In this document: piece after piece, positions 1 to 8,636 of the stretch
Numbering within the stretch: the stretch's first letter is position 1
Layout: each line of letters opens with the position of its first letter
Assembly (NCBI GenBank): GCA_902826775.1
Contig: CADEHE010000017.1
Location: forward strand, 1-64,000
Length of the DNA: 64,000 nt
Origin: an uncultured Pseudomonadota bacterium
GTDB taxonomy: Bacteria; Pseudomonadota; Gammaproteobacteria; Burkholderiales; JALYOK01
Direction of reading: 5' to 3'
Position numbers and translations under genes: made by a program
The notes under the pieces: generated by a model
Database searches by the model: none
Seen by the model: only the letters and a program-made list of their open reading frames with translations
Told to the model about the DNA's origin: nothing

Positions 1-832
1 CGATGCCATGGCCGGCGCAAACGCGATGCTCCCGTAGGCGACGCGACGCGAGATCGGGGAAAATGAAGCAAGCCAACGAGTTGTTTGCAAAGTCAGTGAG
101 TTGATGTTTCTGTTCAACCTGTTGCGCACAGGTTATTCACATTCTCGGTGAAGATCTTTTCGTTTCTTGTGGTTCGTAATGGTCCTTTCTTTCGTGCGAA
201 AAAGGCCTTCTATCCAGCTGCTCCTACCGCTCGCCCTGTTCGTTATCGCCGGGCTTTACGGCCAGAGAGTGCTCGGGCCGGATCTCTAGGAATTCGGCGT
301 TATCCGAGCTCCGATCGTGCCCTCCGGTGCAGGATAGTTGTTGTGTTGGCGTCGGCTGGCGTTGCAACGCGACCTACGGCGTCCACTTTGGGATCGAAAA
401 GGCTTGAGCAAGCGTGCGCTGTAGAGACGCCTCCGTAGATGCCGATGAAATCTGGCTGCGCTCGACTGGGCGGGTAGCGGCTGTTCTGACAGCTTGCCTT
501 CGCCAAGTGTCATCGGGATTTCACATTGCCCCAGCATCCTGGCGCGAAAAAGAAGTGCTTTATTCATCCCTGTTCGAGGTGTCATGGGTCGGACTAACTC
601 AGAGTATCCATTGTGAGTGACCAATCTGAGTTTGATTCCAAGCGCAACGAGCTTATGGCCACGTGCGTCGACTCCGCCGAACTGCAGTCGGAATATGGTC
701 AAATCAGGCGTAGTCTTCTTTGCGCGGCGGGTTCGGGTGTTCTCCTGTAGAAATCTCGAATGCTACGACGGACCGCTCGTCTAGGCACGATCCGCGGGGG
801 CAAAGCTCCCAAAGATCTTCCCAGGCAAAAGA

Positions 833-851
833 AAAGCGGCTAGACCGCTTT
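833..851 (-). terminator. Intrinsic terminator downstream of tRNA-Arg fragment
   Basis: Read on the minus strand, a 7-bp stem AAAGCGG/CCGCTTT with a 5-nt loop is followed by TCTTTT. It lies about 20 bp beyond the CCA end of the tRNA fragment, where a tRNA terminator would be, so it was probably the terminator of the original tRNA gene. Confidence 0.65.
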
Positions 852-871
852 GATCTAACCGCTTGATTTAC

Positions 872-916
872 TGGCGCGCCCGGCAGGATTCGAACCCACG
901 ACCCCCTGGTTCGTAG
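872..916 (-). pseudogene. tRNA-Arg(ACG) 3' fragment, probable attachment-site scar
   Basis: On the minus strand the sequence runs from the anticodon loop CTACGAA (anticodon ACG) through the 3' anticodon arm, variable loop, T arm (GGTTCGAATCC) and acceptor strand to GCGCGCCA, including an encoded CCA. The 5' half is missing: the bases before CTACGAA cannot form the anticodon stem and no D arm or 5' acceptor strand follows at higher coordinates. A break exactly at the anticodon loop is the usual footprint of tyrosine-recombinase integration into a tRNA gene. No integrase is visible in the window. Confidence 0.75.
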
Positions 917-1387
917 GGCGATTCTGCTAAGGCAATTGATCATTAAACAAGCACTTACGGCGCCTGCGATTCTGTTTTCTTGCTGCTGATTAGCCTTGAA
1001 GTGCAGCGCTTTAGCGCTATTTTGGTTAGGATTTTCCTACGGTTGGAAAAGCTGCCTCCGGAACATCGTGTGGGTATTTCGAGTTCCGTGTGCGCTTAGG
1101 GGCTCGGTCGTTGTGTGCGTTACATAGCAGCCGCACGGAGCGGCGCTTCGCTGCCCACCTTAGATGTCATGTCTGAGGTTATGCGCTTTTTTGGCCGTAG
1201 TGCTGTGGCTCAAAGCGGCTTCCTCAACTGGTTGCACGAACGACACTTCGTCACTACGTTGACCGAGCGGATCTTGCTGTCTTTCCAGAAATCCATTGTT
1301 CGAAGAATATGTCAGCGTACCTCGTGCAATCGGTTTGTCACATTCGCTGGATAAGCTACCCCACATCGGCCACTGCCTTTGCGAAAC

Positions 1388-2569
1388 ATGCTTGTGACCA
1401 AACCTCCGCCCCTAGCTGGCCGCGTCAAGATACTCTGCGTAGTGGGCGCACGACCTAACTTGATGAAGATCGCACCTGTCATGCGGGCCCTTTCTGTGCA
1501 TGGGGCATTCGAACCATGCCTCGTCCATACCGGGCAGCACTACGACGACGCGATGGACGGGCAATTTTTTCGTGATCTCGCTATAAGCCAGCCGCACTTC
1601 AATTTAGGAGTAGGTTCAGCTAGCCACGCGGTGCAAACGGCTGAGATCATGAAACGATTTGAGCCTGTGATCGACTCGCAGAAACCGGACGCTGTTCTTG
1701 TCGTTGGCGACATCAATTCAACAATCGCGTGCGCGCTAGCGGCAACGAAGAAGCACGTTCAAGTGATCCACGTGGAGGCTGGGTTGCGCAGCTACGATCG
1801 CACTATGCCAGAGGAAATAAACCGGGTACTGACTGATCAAGTTTCCGATCTGCTATTTACGACAGAGCCTGAGGCGCTGAACAACCTCATCCGCGAAGGA
1901 ATTGACGCAAACCGTATTCACTATGTCGGCAACGTGATGATAGATACACTTATGGACTGCTTGAAGCGAGCAGTGCCAGCTAGGCTTACGCTCTCCAAGC
2001 ACGTCGAGTCAGAGATCGAGAATTATGGTGTGGTGACACTACATCGCCCGTCGACCGTGGATGATCGAAACATTTTGCCAAGCATGCTAGGTGCTTTGTG
2101 CAAAATTAGCGAGCGAATTCCGCTATTATTTCCGGCTCATCCGCGCACGCGCGCGCGGATGAGCGAGTTTGGCCTGTTGGCGCAAATTGCGCGCTCCAAC
2201 ATAAAGCTCGTTCCACCTTTGGGTTACTTGGAAATGATCGGACTGGTGCGAGAAGCGAAGTGTGTGCTAACCGATTCTGGCGGACTGCAGGAGGAGGCTA
2301 CCGTGCTGGGCGTTCCGTGTGCCACGCTTCGTGACAACACGGAAAGGCCAGTCACTGTTACTGAAGGTACGAACACTTTGGTCGGGCGGGATCCTGCAAA
2401 GATCGTTGCCGCTTTTGAAGATATAGTTTCAACTGGTGGCAAGCGCGGACGCATTCCTGCACTTTGGGATGGTCGAGCGTCGGAGCGCATCGCGACTATC
2501 ATGGGACGGCAGTATGGTAGTGGGAATTGGGCTCCGGCGGCTATCGCAGAGTTTGCAAGCACAACCTAG
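1388..2569 (+). CDS. wecB: UDP-N-acetylglucosamine 2-epimerase (non-hydrolysing)
   Basis: Interconverts UDP-GlcNAc and UDP-ManNAc in the cytoplasm, supplying ManNAc-type sugars for polysaccharide synthesis. The 393-residue product has family length and the expected motifs: GARPNLMKIAPV near the N-terminus, GQHYDD, GDINST (catalytic Asp about residue 108), HVEAGLRS (Glu about 130), PEEINR (Glu about 142), a TLHRPSTVD catalytic-His segment and the nucleotide-binding TDSGGLQEEA near the C-terminus. I chose ATG 1388; an in-frame TTG lies 9 bp upstream and neither has a clear SD. It stands about 200 bp before the small exosortase gene. wecB homologues are common in exosortase-linked exopolysaccharide loci, so a role in supplying this EPS is likely but inferred. 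Confidence 0.93.
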   Translation: MLVTKPPPLAGRVKILCVVGARPNLMKIAPVMRALSVHGAFEPCLVHTGQHYDDAMDGQFFRDLAISQPHFNLGVGSASHAVQTAEIMKRFEPVIDSQKPDAVLVVGDINSTIACALAATKKHVQVIHVEAGLRSYDRTMPEEINRVLTDQVSDLLFTTEPEALNNLIREGIDANRIHYVGNVMIDTLMDCLKRAVPARLTLSKHVESEIENYGVVTLHRPSTVDDRNILPSMLGALCKISERIPLLFPAHPRTRARMSEFGLLAQIARSNIKLVPPLGYLEMIGLVREAKCVLTDSGGLQEEATVLGVPCATLRDNTERPVTVTEGTNTLVGRDPAKIVAAFEDIVSTGGKRGRIPALWDGRASERIATIMGRQYGSGNWAPAAIAEFASTT

Positions 2570-2774
2570 GGGAATGCTTCCTATCGCACCGCGAGATTCT
2601 AAGTTCGACACCTTTGACCTGTTCATGATGCTGCCGATTGTCCCGATGCGTGAATGGTATGTGCGTTGCTTCGCCCCGGGATTCTGATCAGAGCGGTACG
2701 GAAAGCGAATTGACTGCCCAACAACTGCTTGTAACATTCCAGGCTTATGCTGTTTGCCGGGCGTGTGCCGCGTC

Positions 2775-3287
2775 ATGGCATCCATGGATAAAGTCGACTT
2801 TCGCTTTGCCGCTAAGTTTGCCGCACTTTTTGGCCTGTTGCTCCTGCTTCTGTTCGCAGCGCGCGACACCCAAGCGGATCGATTTTTGCTGGAAGTCTTG
2901 GCGCTGCGTCCAAGCGCTTGGGTTATCGCATTCGTAGCCGGTGATCTGGTGCAAGTATCGGGAACATCCTTAATTTCTTCGTATGTGCGCCTCAATGTTC
3001 TGGCCGGTTGCGACGGGCGCGATGCCTTGTTGCTGCTGCTTGCCGCAGTCGGTGCTGCGCAAGCGAGTTGGCGCTGGAAACTCGTCGGTGTCGTCTTGGG
3101 CGCTCTTCTCGTCTGTGCGCTCAACTACTCGCGCATAACCGCCTTGTATTTCGCCCTGCGCCTAAATCGGCACACCTTTGACTTGTTGCACGGCTACCTG
3201 CTTCCAGCCTTAATAGTATTCAGTCTTGCCCTCTTTTTTATGTGGTGGCTGCGTGCTCAGCCCAAGAGTGCTGCTGGGCTCGTTTAG
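2775..3287 (+). CDS. Small exosortase-family transpeptidase, XrtH-like
   Basis: Exosortases are integral membrane enzymes that cleave C-terminal sorting tails. This 170-residue, strongly hydrophobic protein carries the three expected catalytic positions: Cys in AGCDGRDALLLL (about residue 79), Arg in LNYSRITALYF (about 120) and His in FDLLHGYL (about 139), each at a membrane-segment edge. It is far shorter than XrtB (290 residues) and lacks extra N-terminal helices, which fits the XrtH class (IPTLxxWG-tail specific). Its overlap with a second membrane protein gene also fits. ATG 2775 and ATG 2784 are both possible starts; no strong SD is seen. Family membership is well supported; the XrtH subclass is an inference from length, motif spacing and context. 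Confidence 0.75.
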   Translation: MASMDKVDFRFAAKFAALFGLLLLLLFAARDTQADRFLLEVLALRPSAWVIAFVAGDLVQVSGTSLISSYVRLNVLAGCDGRDALLLLLAAVGAAQASWRWKLVGVVLGALLVCALNYSRITALYFALRLNRHTFDLLHGYLLPALIVFSLALFFMWWLRAQPKSAAGLV

Positions 3288-3888
3288 CAATCCGCTAAAG
3301 CTATGCCTCACTGTTGCCGTCCTCTCGGCGGCGAGTTGGTGGTGCAAGGATTGGTTGGCGCACTTGTTCGTGCCGATCTTTGACTGGCAACTCTCCCATT
3401 TGTGCGAGCCGGGCACATTTGACCGCTTGCAATACATCGACAAGGGGCATGCGAGCATTCTCGAAGCGGTAGTGCGAGTGACCGTGCCTGCCCGCGAGCC
3501 CATGGGCGAAATCGAGATCAATAGTTCGACGCTGGTTGGTCACATTGCTCAGTACCCCATTCTGGCGCTCAGCCTAGTTGCGGGCTGGCAAGGCTTGTCA
3601 CGGCGCGCGCGCCTGCTGGGCGGCACGGTAGCGCTGTTGGTCTGCGCACTTGCGGTGTGCGCCGATATTCCTTTCGTCCTAGCCGGTAGTCTTGACGATT
3701 TTGTGCAGTTCAATCTGCAGGGCCGCGATCAACCCAGCTCGGCACTGATCAGCTGGATGGAATTCTTGAACGGTGGCGGTCGGCTTCTACTGGCGCTACT
3801 AGTTGGTCTCGTCTCCGCCAACCTCGCTGCCCGCGCACAGAAGGCTCTGGTCTCCAGAGGGGCTAAGCAGGGCGATACACGCAGTTAG
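3268..3888 (+). CDS. Membrane protein coupled to the small exosortase
   Basis: About 206 residues with an N-terminal hydrophobic helix, a roughly 70-residue presumably extracytoplasmic part (EPGTFDRLQYIDKGH), then three hydrophobic segments and a basic tail (ARAQKALVSRGAKQ). The gene overlaps the exosortase by about 20 bp, indicating translational coupling and joint function. Partner membrane proteins of similar size sit beside XrtH genes (exosortase H-associated membrane protein), and I place it there by position and topology, not by a recognised signature. Start is uncertain: GTG 3268, GTG 3253 and TTG 3226 are in frame. Confidence 0.6.
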   Translation: MLLGSFSNPLKLCLTVAVLSAASWWCKDWLAHLFVPIFDWQLSHLCEPGTFDRLQYIDKGHASILEAVVRVTVPAREPMGEIEINSSTLVGHIAQYPILALSLVAGWQGLSRRARLLGGTVALLVCALAVCADIPFVLAGSLDDFVQFNLQGRDQPSSALISWMEFLNGGGRLLLALLVGLVSANLAARAQKALVSRGAKQGDTRS

Positions 3889-4333
3889 GCAGACGCAAAT
3901 TCTATCGCTTGCTTTAGGAGCGCGCGCAGCGCGGGTAGATCGGCGCTTTGCAGATCGCGAATCTTCACGTCATGCCTTGCCGCTGACTTCCAGCAAGTGC
4001 TGTGGGTCATTCAAGAACGCACCGCGCTCGAATCAGAGTGTCGCGAACCTTTTGGTTTGATACAGATAGCAAAAACATCTTGCCATGTGCCGAATAACAC
4101 AGGCGATTCCACTTGGATTCTTCGACAACTACCGTCGAAAGCGAAACCACTAGAGCTCGTAGCGTGAACAGTCTCTGTTTTTGTTCCGCGGGGGTGCTTC
4201 AAACCGCTCCTGGGCTGAGGGCATGAGTCGAAGCGGCGGTGCAAGAACCCCATGCTCGCACAAAGCGGTGCAGGCGAACAATGCACCATCTCCGGCACCC
4301 GGCGCCCAGTGGCGCCGGGTGAAATAGCAAGCA
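3889..4333. other. Intergenic region with convergent-gene hairpin
   Basis: No supported gene. The region separates the + strand exosortase pair from a - strand PEP-CTERM gene. Its only clear feature is the 11-bp perfect hairpin at its right end, listed separately. Confidence 0.5.
4296..4321 (-). terminator. Strong GC hairpin after PEP-CTERM gene
   Basis: A perfect 11-bp inverted repeat CACCCGGCGCC/GGCGCCGGGTG with a 4-nt loop begins 12 bp past the stop codon of the - strand gene at 4334. No U-tract follows, so it may act as a 3' stability hairpin or a terminator for either strand of the convergent pair. Confidence 0.55.
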
Positions 4334-5155
4334 CTAAGCGCGCGCCCGTCGTTTGGCCACTAGACCCACCAACCCTAGACCGGCAAGCATGAACGCGTAT
4401 GTCTCCGGTTCCGGCACAGCCGCGACCAGAATATTGTCGATACCGATCGCGCTATTGGTGCCGTTCGGTGCTGTCAAGCTAGTGCCTTCAGAGAGAGCGA
4501 ACACGAGGTAGCGCAAGCCTGTAGCCGGTACCGGCACCGGCAACGAGGACGCCGCGAATGTTTGGCTGAAGTGTCCGCTGCTGAATCCTCCTGGGCTGCT
4601 GCCGCTCACCAGCGGGGTGAAAACGGCCATTGGGTTGCTCATGCTAAAGCCGTCCCCGGCTATGCCAGCGATGAAGTTGTCGACGTTAGTCAGCGCCGTG
4701 CTGGTGTCAGTACCGTCGAAGGCCCAATCGAAATCGATGCTGACTTGCGTTTGGCCGGGCAGAACTGAAAACGGCACCACGTATGCAAAAACGCCGGTGC
4801 TTGGATTGTTGCCGATGACGCCGCTTTGGTCGCCGAGCACCAGAAAGTTGTTCGCGCCGGTTGCGGGTGCAAAGAAAGAGTCGAAACCGCTCGATCCCGC
4901 AGTCGTATTGATTGCATTGTCCGCGCGACGAATATTTACGTCGGCCGCGCTGGGAGGAATGGCTACTGATGCCCATAGACTGCCGCTCGGTAGCTGAGCC
5001 GGATTGTTAGCCAAGATGTCGGCAACGGTACGCGTGCTGGCTGCAGTCCCTAGTCCTGTGACGTCATTAAAATTTTCGTCGATCACCGTGGCCGCGGAGC
5101 CGACGAGCGGCAACGCGATCATTGCGCCCAACGCAATGGTGCAAACCTTCTTCAT
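4334..5155 (-). CDS. PEP-CTERM sorting domain protein
   Basis: Secreted protein of 273 residues with a signal peptide (MKKVCTIALGAMIALPL to SAA), a beta-rich body and a C-terminal sorting tail: VPEPETYAFMLAGLGL, more hydrophobic residues, then KRRARA. The tail is the substrate signature for exosortase, here presumably XrtB. The body resembles lectin-like or choice-of-anchor beta-sandwich domains (DENFNDVTGLG start, FDWAFDGTD motif), but I do not assign a ligand. The start is firm: GGAGGGTT precedes ATG at normal SD spacing, a variant of the leader motif recurring in this window. Confidence 0.9.
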   Translation of the reverse strand: MKKVCTIALGAMIALPLVGSAATVIDENFNDVTGLGTAASTRTVADILANNPAQLPSGSLWASVAIPPSAADVNIRRADNAINTTAGSSGFDSFFAPATGANNFLVLGDQSGVIGNNPSTGVFAYVVPFSVLPGQTQVSIDFDWAFDGTDTSTALTNVDNFIAGIAGDGFSMSNPMAVFTPLVSGSSPGGFSSGHFSQTFAASSLPVPVPATGLRYLVFALSEGTSLTAPNGTNSAIGIDNILVAAVPEPETYAFMLAGLGLVGLVAKRRARA

Positions 5156-5552
5156 GAGAACCCTCCGAAATTGATGCCAAAATGCGTAAGGAACAGTTAG
5201 CTTTTTTTGCTACTTCCGTCAGCTTCTTGGAGGGTGAGGAAAAGACGCTCGCGCGGCGCAGCCCGGTAGCGCGCAACGACCCGTTCTGCTATGCGCTGGT
5301 GCGCCAGCAGAGTCTTGGACTAACCCTCAAAGGCAGCGGTCCCAATCACGCGGCTCGCTGCAGACTACTTCTGTGGCGACAGTTCCGTTGTTGTCTGGAC
5401 TGCGCCTTATAGCGATGAAGACTACCGCGCGAAAGTTACGTCTTCTCGTCGGGCAGGTCGAGCAACCATGAGCAGTTAGGACCACGCGCAAAGTCAGGTG
5501 GTCTATATACTGTCAATCCTATGCATGTGAAATGCTCTCGGAAAATGAGAGA
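5156..5552. other. Intergenic region
   Basis: About 400 bp between two - strand PEP-CTERM genes with no coding frame I can support and no clear terminator. It presumably contains the promoter of the gene starting at 5155. Confidence 0.4.
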
Positions 5553-6233
5553 TCATGAGATAGAATGGGAAGTATAGCTATGTTTGCGTAACCGCAGCCG
5601 ATACGCGAGCAAACCAAGTCCCGCCAATAGTGACGCGCAAGTCGATGGCTCTGGCACCGGAGCGATCTGCAAATTCAACCGGTAGTTGTAACTGCCTGGA
5701 GACAAATCTTGAATCCAGAGTGTGTAGTCACCGCTGGTGAGCGGTATGGAGAAACCGCTAGCGCCATTGGCCGAGACTGCCATGTCATCGAGGATATCCG
5801 TGTTGCGGTCCAGCTCCGAATACTGTTTCCAGCCGAGTAGTCCCACCGCGCTGGTGGCAGCCGGCGTCAGTGGCATGATGGCGCCGGCGCTCATGCCGAT
5901 GAACGAATTGCCGCTCGCCGCGGTCAAGTTGCCTACACGCAGCTGGTGCAACACAAAACCGGTCGGTACCACGAAATTGATGTAGTCGAGGTCGACCATT
6001 CCATCGGCGTTACGTCCGGTACTGCCACTTAGGATGTTGTTGCCGAGCAGTCCATTATTGCCGCCGCCGCCGTAGCTCAGCAGCAGCCGAGTCGGATCTA
6101 GACGTGCGTTGGAGAAGTCGCCTTGCAAACTTTCCGCATAGTCCACTGCAAAAACTTGCGTGCTTATCGCCAGTGCGCAGGCGAGCGTCCAACGTGGTGC
6201 AGTGAAACGATACTTCTTCAATATCGGCTCCAT
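5553..6233 (-). CDS. PEP-CTERM sorting domain protein
   Basis: A 226-residue secreted protein: signal peptide ending near TQVFA, a body with a Gly/Asn-rich patch (SYGGGGNNGLLGNN) and a C-terminal YTLWIQDLSPGSYNYRLNL strand pattern, then the sorting tail VPEPSTCASLLAGLGLLAYR followed by a basic cluster RLRK and a 9-residue extension. The Cys inside the hydrophobic part is unusual compared with the other tails here. It starts 19 bp after the stop of the DNRLRE gene on the same strand, so the two are probably co-transcribed. No functional domain recognised beyond the sorting signal. ATG 6233 lacks a clear SD. Confidence 0.85.
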   Translation of the reverse strand: MEPILKKYRFTAPRWTLACALAISTQVFAVDYAESLQGDFSNARLDPTRLLLSYGGGGNNGLLGNNILSGSTGRNADGMVDLDYINFVVPTGFVLHQLRVGNLTAASGNSFIGMSAGAIMPLTPAATSAVGLLGWKQYSELDRNTDILDDMAVSANGASGFSIPLTSGDYTLWIQDLSPGSYNYRLNLQIAPVPEPSTCASLLAGLGLLAYRLRLRKHSYTSHSIS

Positions 6234-6252
6234 GCGACTGAAATGCTTTTTG

Positions 6253-7110
6253 TCACTCGTGGGAGAGGCGTTGACGCCGAGCCGATCGATTGCGCGCTTG
6301 TGCAGCCGCTAACGCCGCCCCAAGCGCGCCCAGTGCCCAGGCCGGAATTGGGATGTCTTCGCTGATCGGCGCCGTCGGCGTGAACGTAACTGTCAGGCTC
6401 GGCCGCTCGCTGGGCACTAAATGCTCACGGCTAGCAAATGCTTTCGCAACGCTTTGGCCGGACGCGCCGACCGAGCCGAGTATGATCCAGCCGTAGTTAG
6501 TCGACGGCTGATTAACCCAATTCTGCACGTCCACCGCCAACTGCGTGCCGACGAACGCATACGGCACCGAGAGCACTGGAAAAACTACTCCGCCGACAAC
6601 TTGTGAGGAAGAAATGGTTGGAACGAAATCTCCACCGGGCGTGATCCAAGGCTGAGCAGGAGTCGTCGCGAACGTTCGTGTCAGCCAAGTGACATCGCCC
6701 GGTAGCGCGGGGACACCAGAGCCGCGCGTGAATATGCTCGGCCCTTCGCTCCATGGTTGCAGTAGGCGCCGCACGCTGACTGTCGAATTGTCGGCGCGTG
6801 CGCGAACCAGCGTGAGCGATAGCGTCGCGGCGGTAATGGTTGAGCCGGCTGGAATACTGGTAAGGTCGAAGCGTAGCAGCCCGCGGCGTTCACCGAATGA
6901 CACAGTGTCACCAAAATACAATCGGTCCCCAAGTCCGCTGCCGCATTCGCCGTTTGGCGCTGGCGGGCAGCCAAAGAAATTGAATATGGTTGCGTCGGCG
7001 ATCGGGGCAAATGTTTGCGTATCGGCTAGGGCTCTGACTGAAAGAGCACCGCAGAGCGTTATGGTCAGCCAAACTCTGTTGAAGTGCTTCATAGGCGAAT
7101 GTGCGTTCAT
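6253..7110 (-). CDS. DNRLRE domain protein with IPIPxW sorting-like tail
   Basis: A 285-residue secreted protein. After a signal peptide ending near VRALA comes a DNRLRE/CBM96-type beta-sandwich: FAPIADATIF, GDRLYFGD, RRGLLRFDLTSIPAGSTI and TAATLSLTLV are typical of this matrix-associated domain. The C-terminus is IPIPAWALGALGAALAAA followed by basic residues (RNRSARRQR), a tripartite sorting-type tail unlike the VPEP/VPEA tails of its neighbours and closer to the IPTLxxWG class served by XrtH. The small exosortase 3 kb away is the obvious candidate partner; that pairing is inference. Starts at residues 1 and 7 are both possible. Confidence 0.8.
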   Translation of the reverse strand: MNAHSPMKHFNRVWLTITLCGALSVRALADTQTFAPIADATIFNFFGCPPAPNGECGSGLGDRLYFGDTVSFGERRGLLRFDLTSIPAGSTITAATLSLTLVRARADNSTVSVRRLLQPWSEGPSIFTRGSGVPALPGDVTWLTRTFATTPAQPWITPGGDFVPTISSSQVVGGVVFPVLSVPYAFVGTQLAVDVQNWVNQPSTNYGWIILGSVGASGQSVAKAFASREHLVPSERPSLTVTFTPTAPISEDIPIPAWALGALGAALAAAQARNRSARRQRLSHE

Positions 7111-7133
7111 TGGTTATGCTGCGCTTCCAAACA

Positions 7134-7157
7134 AAAGGGCGCCCGTGGGCGCCCTTT
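7134..7157 (-). terminator. Intrinsic terminator of PhoX-like gene
   Basis: A 10-bp perfect stem AAAGGGCGCC/GGCGCCCTTT with a 4-nt loop, followed on the minus strand by TTTTGT. It lies about 22 bp beyond the stop of the gene at 7179. Confidence 0.85.
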
Positions 7158-7178
7158 GCTATCAAATCAACTCGCCGG

Positions 7179-8609
7179 TTAGGCTTTGCGACGATAGCGT
7201 GATGCCAAACCAACCAAACCAAGACCCGCGAGCATCATGGCGTACTCCCCCGGCTCCGGCACAGCTTGAATCATGATCAATTGATCGTTGCCGCTGGTCG
7301 GATGCTGGATATTGAGGTATGCGGTGTTTGGCTTGAAAATGTCGAAGTACAAGCCAGTCGGCTCCGCACCAGTGACCTGCATGCCAGCCCAGCGCTGCAG
7401 CGACTCCGCCACACCATCATTGTTGGCGTCGCGCGCCAGCCAAATATCGGCGTTGGTTTCACCTTGATCTTCGATGATGTAAAAGTTGCCATCAGCGTCG
7501 ATCGCCAGGTTGTCCGGTGATACGAGCGCGCCGCCGACCAAGCCGCCCGCTGCATTAGCGGTCGCCTGGCTAGCGAACAGCTTCATCTCGTTCGTGGCCA
7601 AGTTCATCGAGTAGATTTCGTTGGTAGTCGTCGTGGCAATCAACACGATCTGGTCGCCATTGGCCAGCGTTTTGATCTCCATATCCTCCGGGCGCTGATA
7701 GTCCGTAGCGCCAGCGGTGTTTGCCGACGTCGTGCCATCTATGAAACCACCGGTGGTTTGCGTGACGCCGGCCAAGATTCCGCCGTTGACGTCTGTGATC
7801 GGCGTCCACACGATATTGCCGACGGCGTTGGCGTTGCTGCCGCCGTTTACTTTCGCGGCGAAGGTCTGGCCGGAAGCGAAGTAGTCGTCACCGCTTGTGG
7901 CGTTCGGGTTATTCGATGTGTACTTGTAGATCGACCCGCCATTCAGCTCGTCGATAAAGTACATATTGTTGCTGTTATCGAATACGACACCTTCGTGCGC
8001 CACACGTGGGACCACGCTGCGGTGCACGAAGTTGGCGTCAGAAGGACCGGTGCTGGTGACCGGGTTGGTCAGCTCGAACAAGCGACCGTGGCGCACGCCG
8101 GCGCTGTCAACGGCACTCCAATCCTCCTCCGCCGTCACATAGCTGCCCCAAGGGGTCCAACGTGAAGCGTCACCGCGAATGAAATCTTGCGTCAGCGGAT
8201 TTACCAATGTTACGGTCTGGCCCGTTTGCAGATCTGTGCGCTGCACGCCGGATCCGCCGCCGGCGCGATTCGGCTCGAAGGGGGCGAACAAATACCGGCC
8301 GGCGTCGGCACCGGTGCGATTGGTGTCGATCATATCCCACTGACCGGAGTTAAGTTGTCCATTGGCCAGTTGGGTAGTGCGCTGCGCGATCGAAGTCTGC
8401 GTGATGGTGATGCCAGGTCCCGTCGGCAACACCAGCGCGCTGGTGAGGTTCGGCGCGGTGAACTCTGCGGGCCCACCCGCTGGGATCGGAACATTGGGAA
8501 CTAGATTCGGCGTGACGTCGTCGAACAAGGTATTGCCAGCCGCTGATGCGTTGCCGATGGCCGCGCACGCAACAGCTACTGCCACTGCGATTCTTGATTT
8601 GAGTAACAC
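7179..8609 (-). CDS. PhoX-like (DUF839) PEP-CTERM protein
   Basis: A 476-residue secreted protein. A signal peptide (to ASA, about residue 24) is followed by a beta-propeller-like domain with PhoX/DUF839 patterns: VAHEGVVFDNSNNMYFIDE, YQRPEDMEI and SPDNLAIDADGNFYIIED, the last two carrying the acidic residues that bind Ca/Fe in PhoX alkaline phosphatases. The tail is VPEPGEYAMMLAGLGLVGL then RYRRKA, so the enzyme is likely an exosortase substrate. PhoX enzymes release phosphate from phosphomonoesters; activity here is inferred. Start is GTG 8609 behind CCAGGAGGGTTA (8613-8624), the recurring extended SD motif. That SD is preceded by a complementary AACCTCC, which may partly mask it. Confidence 0.85.
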   Translation of the reverse strand: MLLKSRIAVAVAVACAAIGNASAAGNTLFDDVTPNLVPNVPIPAGGPAEFTAPNLTSALVLPTGPGITITQTSIAQRTTQLANGQLNSGQWDMIDTNRTGADAGRYLFAPFEPNRAGGGSGVQRTDLQTGQTVTLVNPLTQDFIRGDASRWTPWGSYVTAEEDWSAVDSAGVRHGRLFELTNPVTSTGPSDANFVHRSVVPRVAHEGVVFDNSNNMYFIDELNGGSIYKYTSNNPNATSGDDYFASGQTFAAKVNGGSNANAVGNIVWTPITDVNGGILAGVTQTTGGFIDGTTSANTAGATDYQRPEDMEIKTLANGDQIVLIATTTTNEIYSMNLATNEMKLFASQATANAAGGLVGGALVSPDNLAIDADGNFYIIEDQGETNADIWLARDANNDGVAESLQRWAGMQVTGAEPTGLYFDIFKPNTAYLNIQHPTSGNDQLIMIQAVPEPGEYAMMLAGLGLVGLASRYRRKA

Positions 8610-8636
8610 TTTTAACCCTCCTGGAGGTTGATGGGA

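Larger units (their letters stand above)
1..1387. other. Gene-poor left edge
   Basis: No convincing protein-coding gene is visible in this stretch. Short open frames on both strands lack ribosome binding sites and recognisable domains. The only interpretable items are the tRNA-Arg fragment and its terminator, listed separately. The region looks like decayed or junction DNA beside an integration site. Confidence 0.5.

Noticed and set aside
179..289. 37-residue frame with a hydrophobic N-terminus (RKRPSIQLLLPLALFVIAG)
   Set aside because: Could be the start of a decayed membrane-fusion protein, but there is no SD, no continuing domain and too little sequence to support a call.
286..702. 138-residue open frame on the - strand near the left edge
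   Set aside because: No SD or recognisable domain; composition looks non-coding.
2429..3124. 231-residue open frame on the - strand
   Set aside because: Overlaps wecB and the small exosortase gene antisense; Ser/Arg/Thr-rich composition without any domain.
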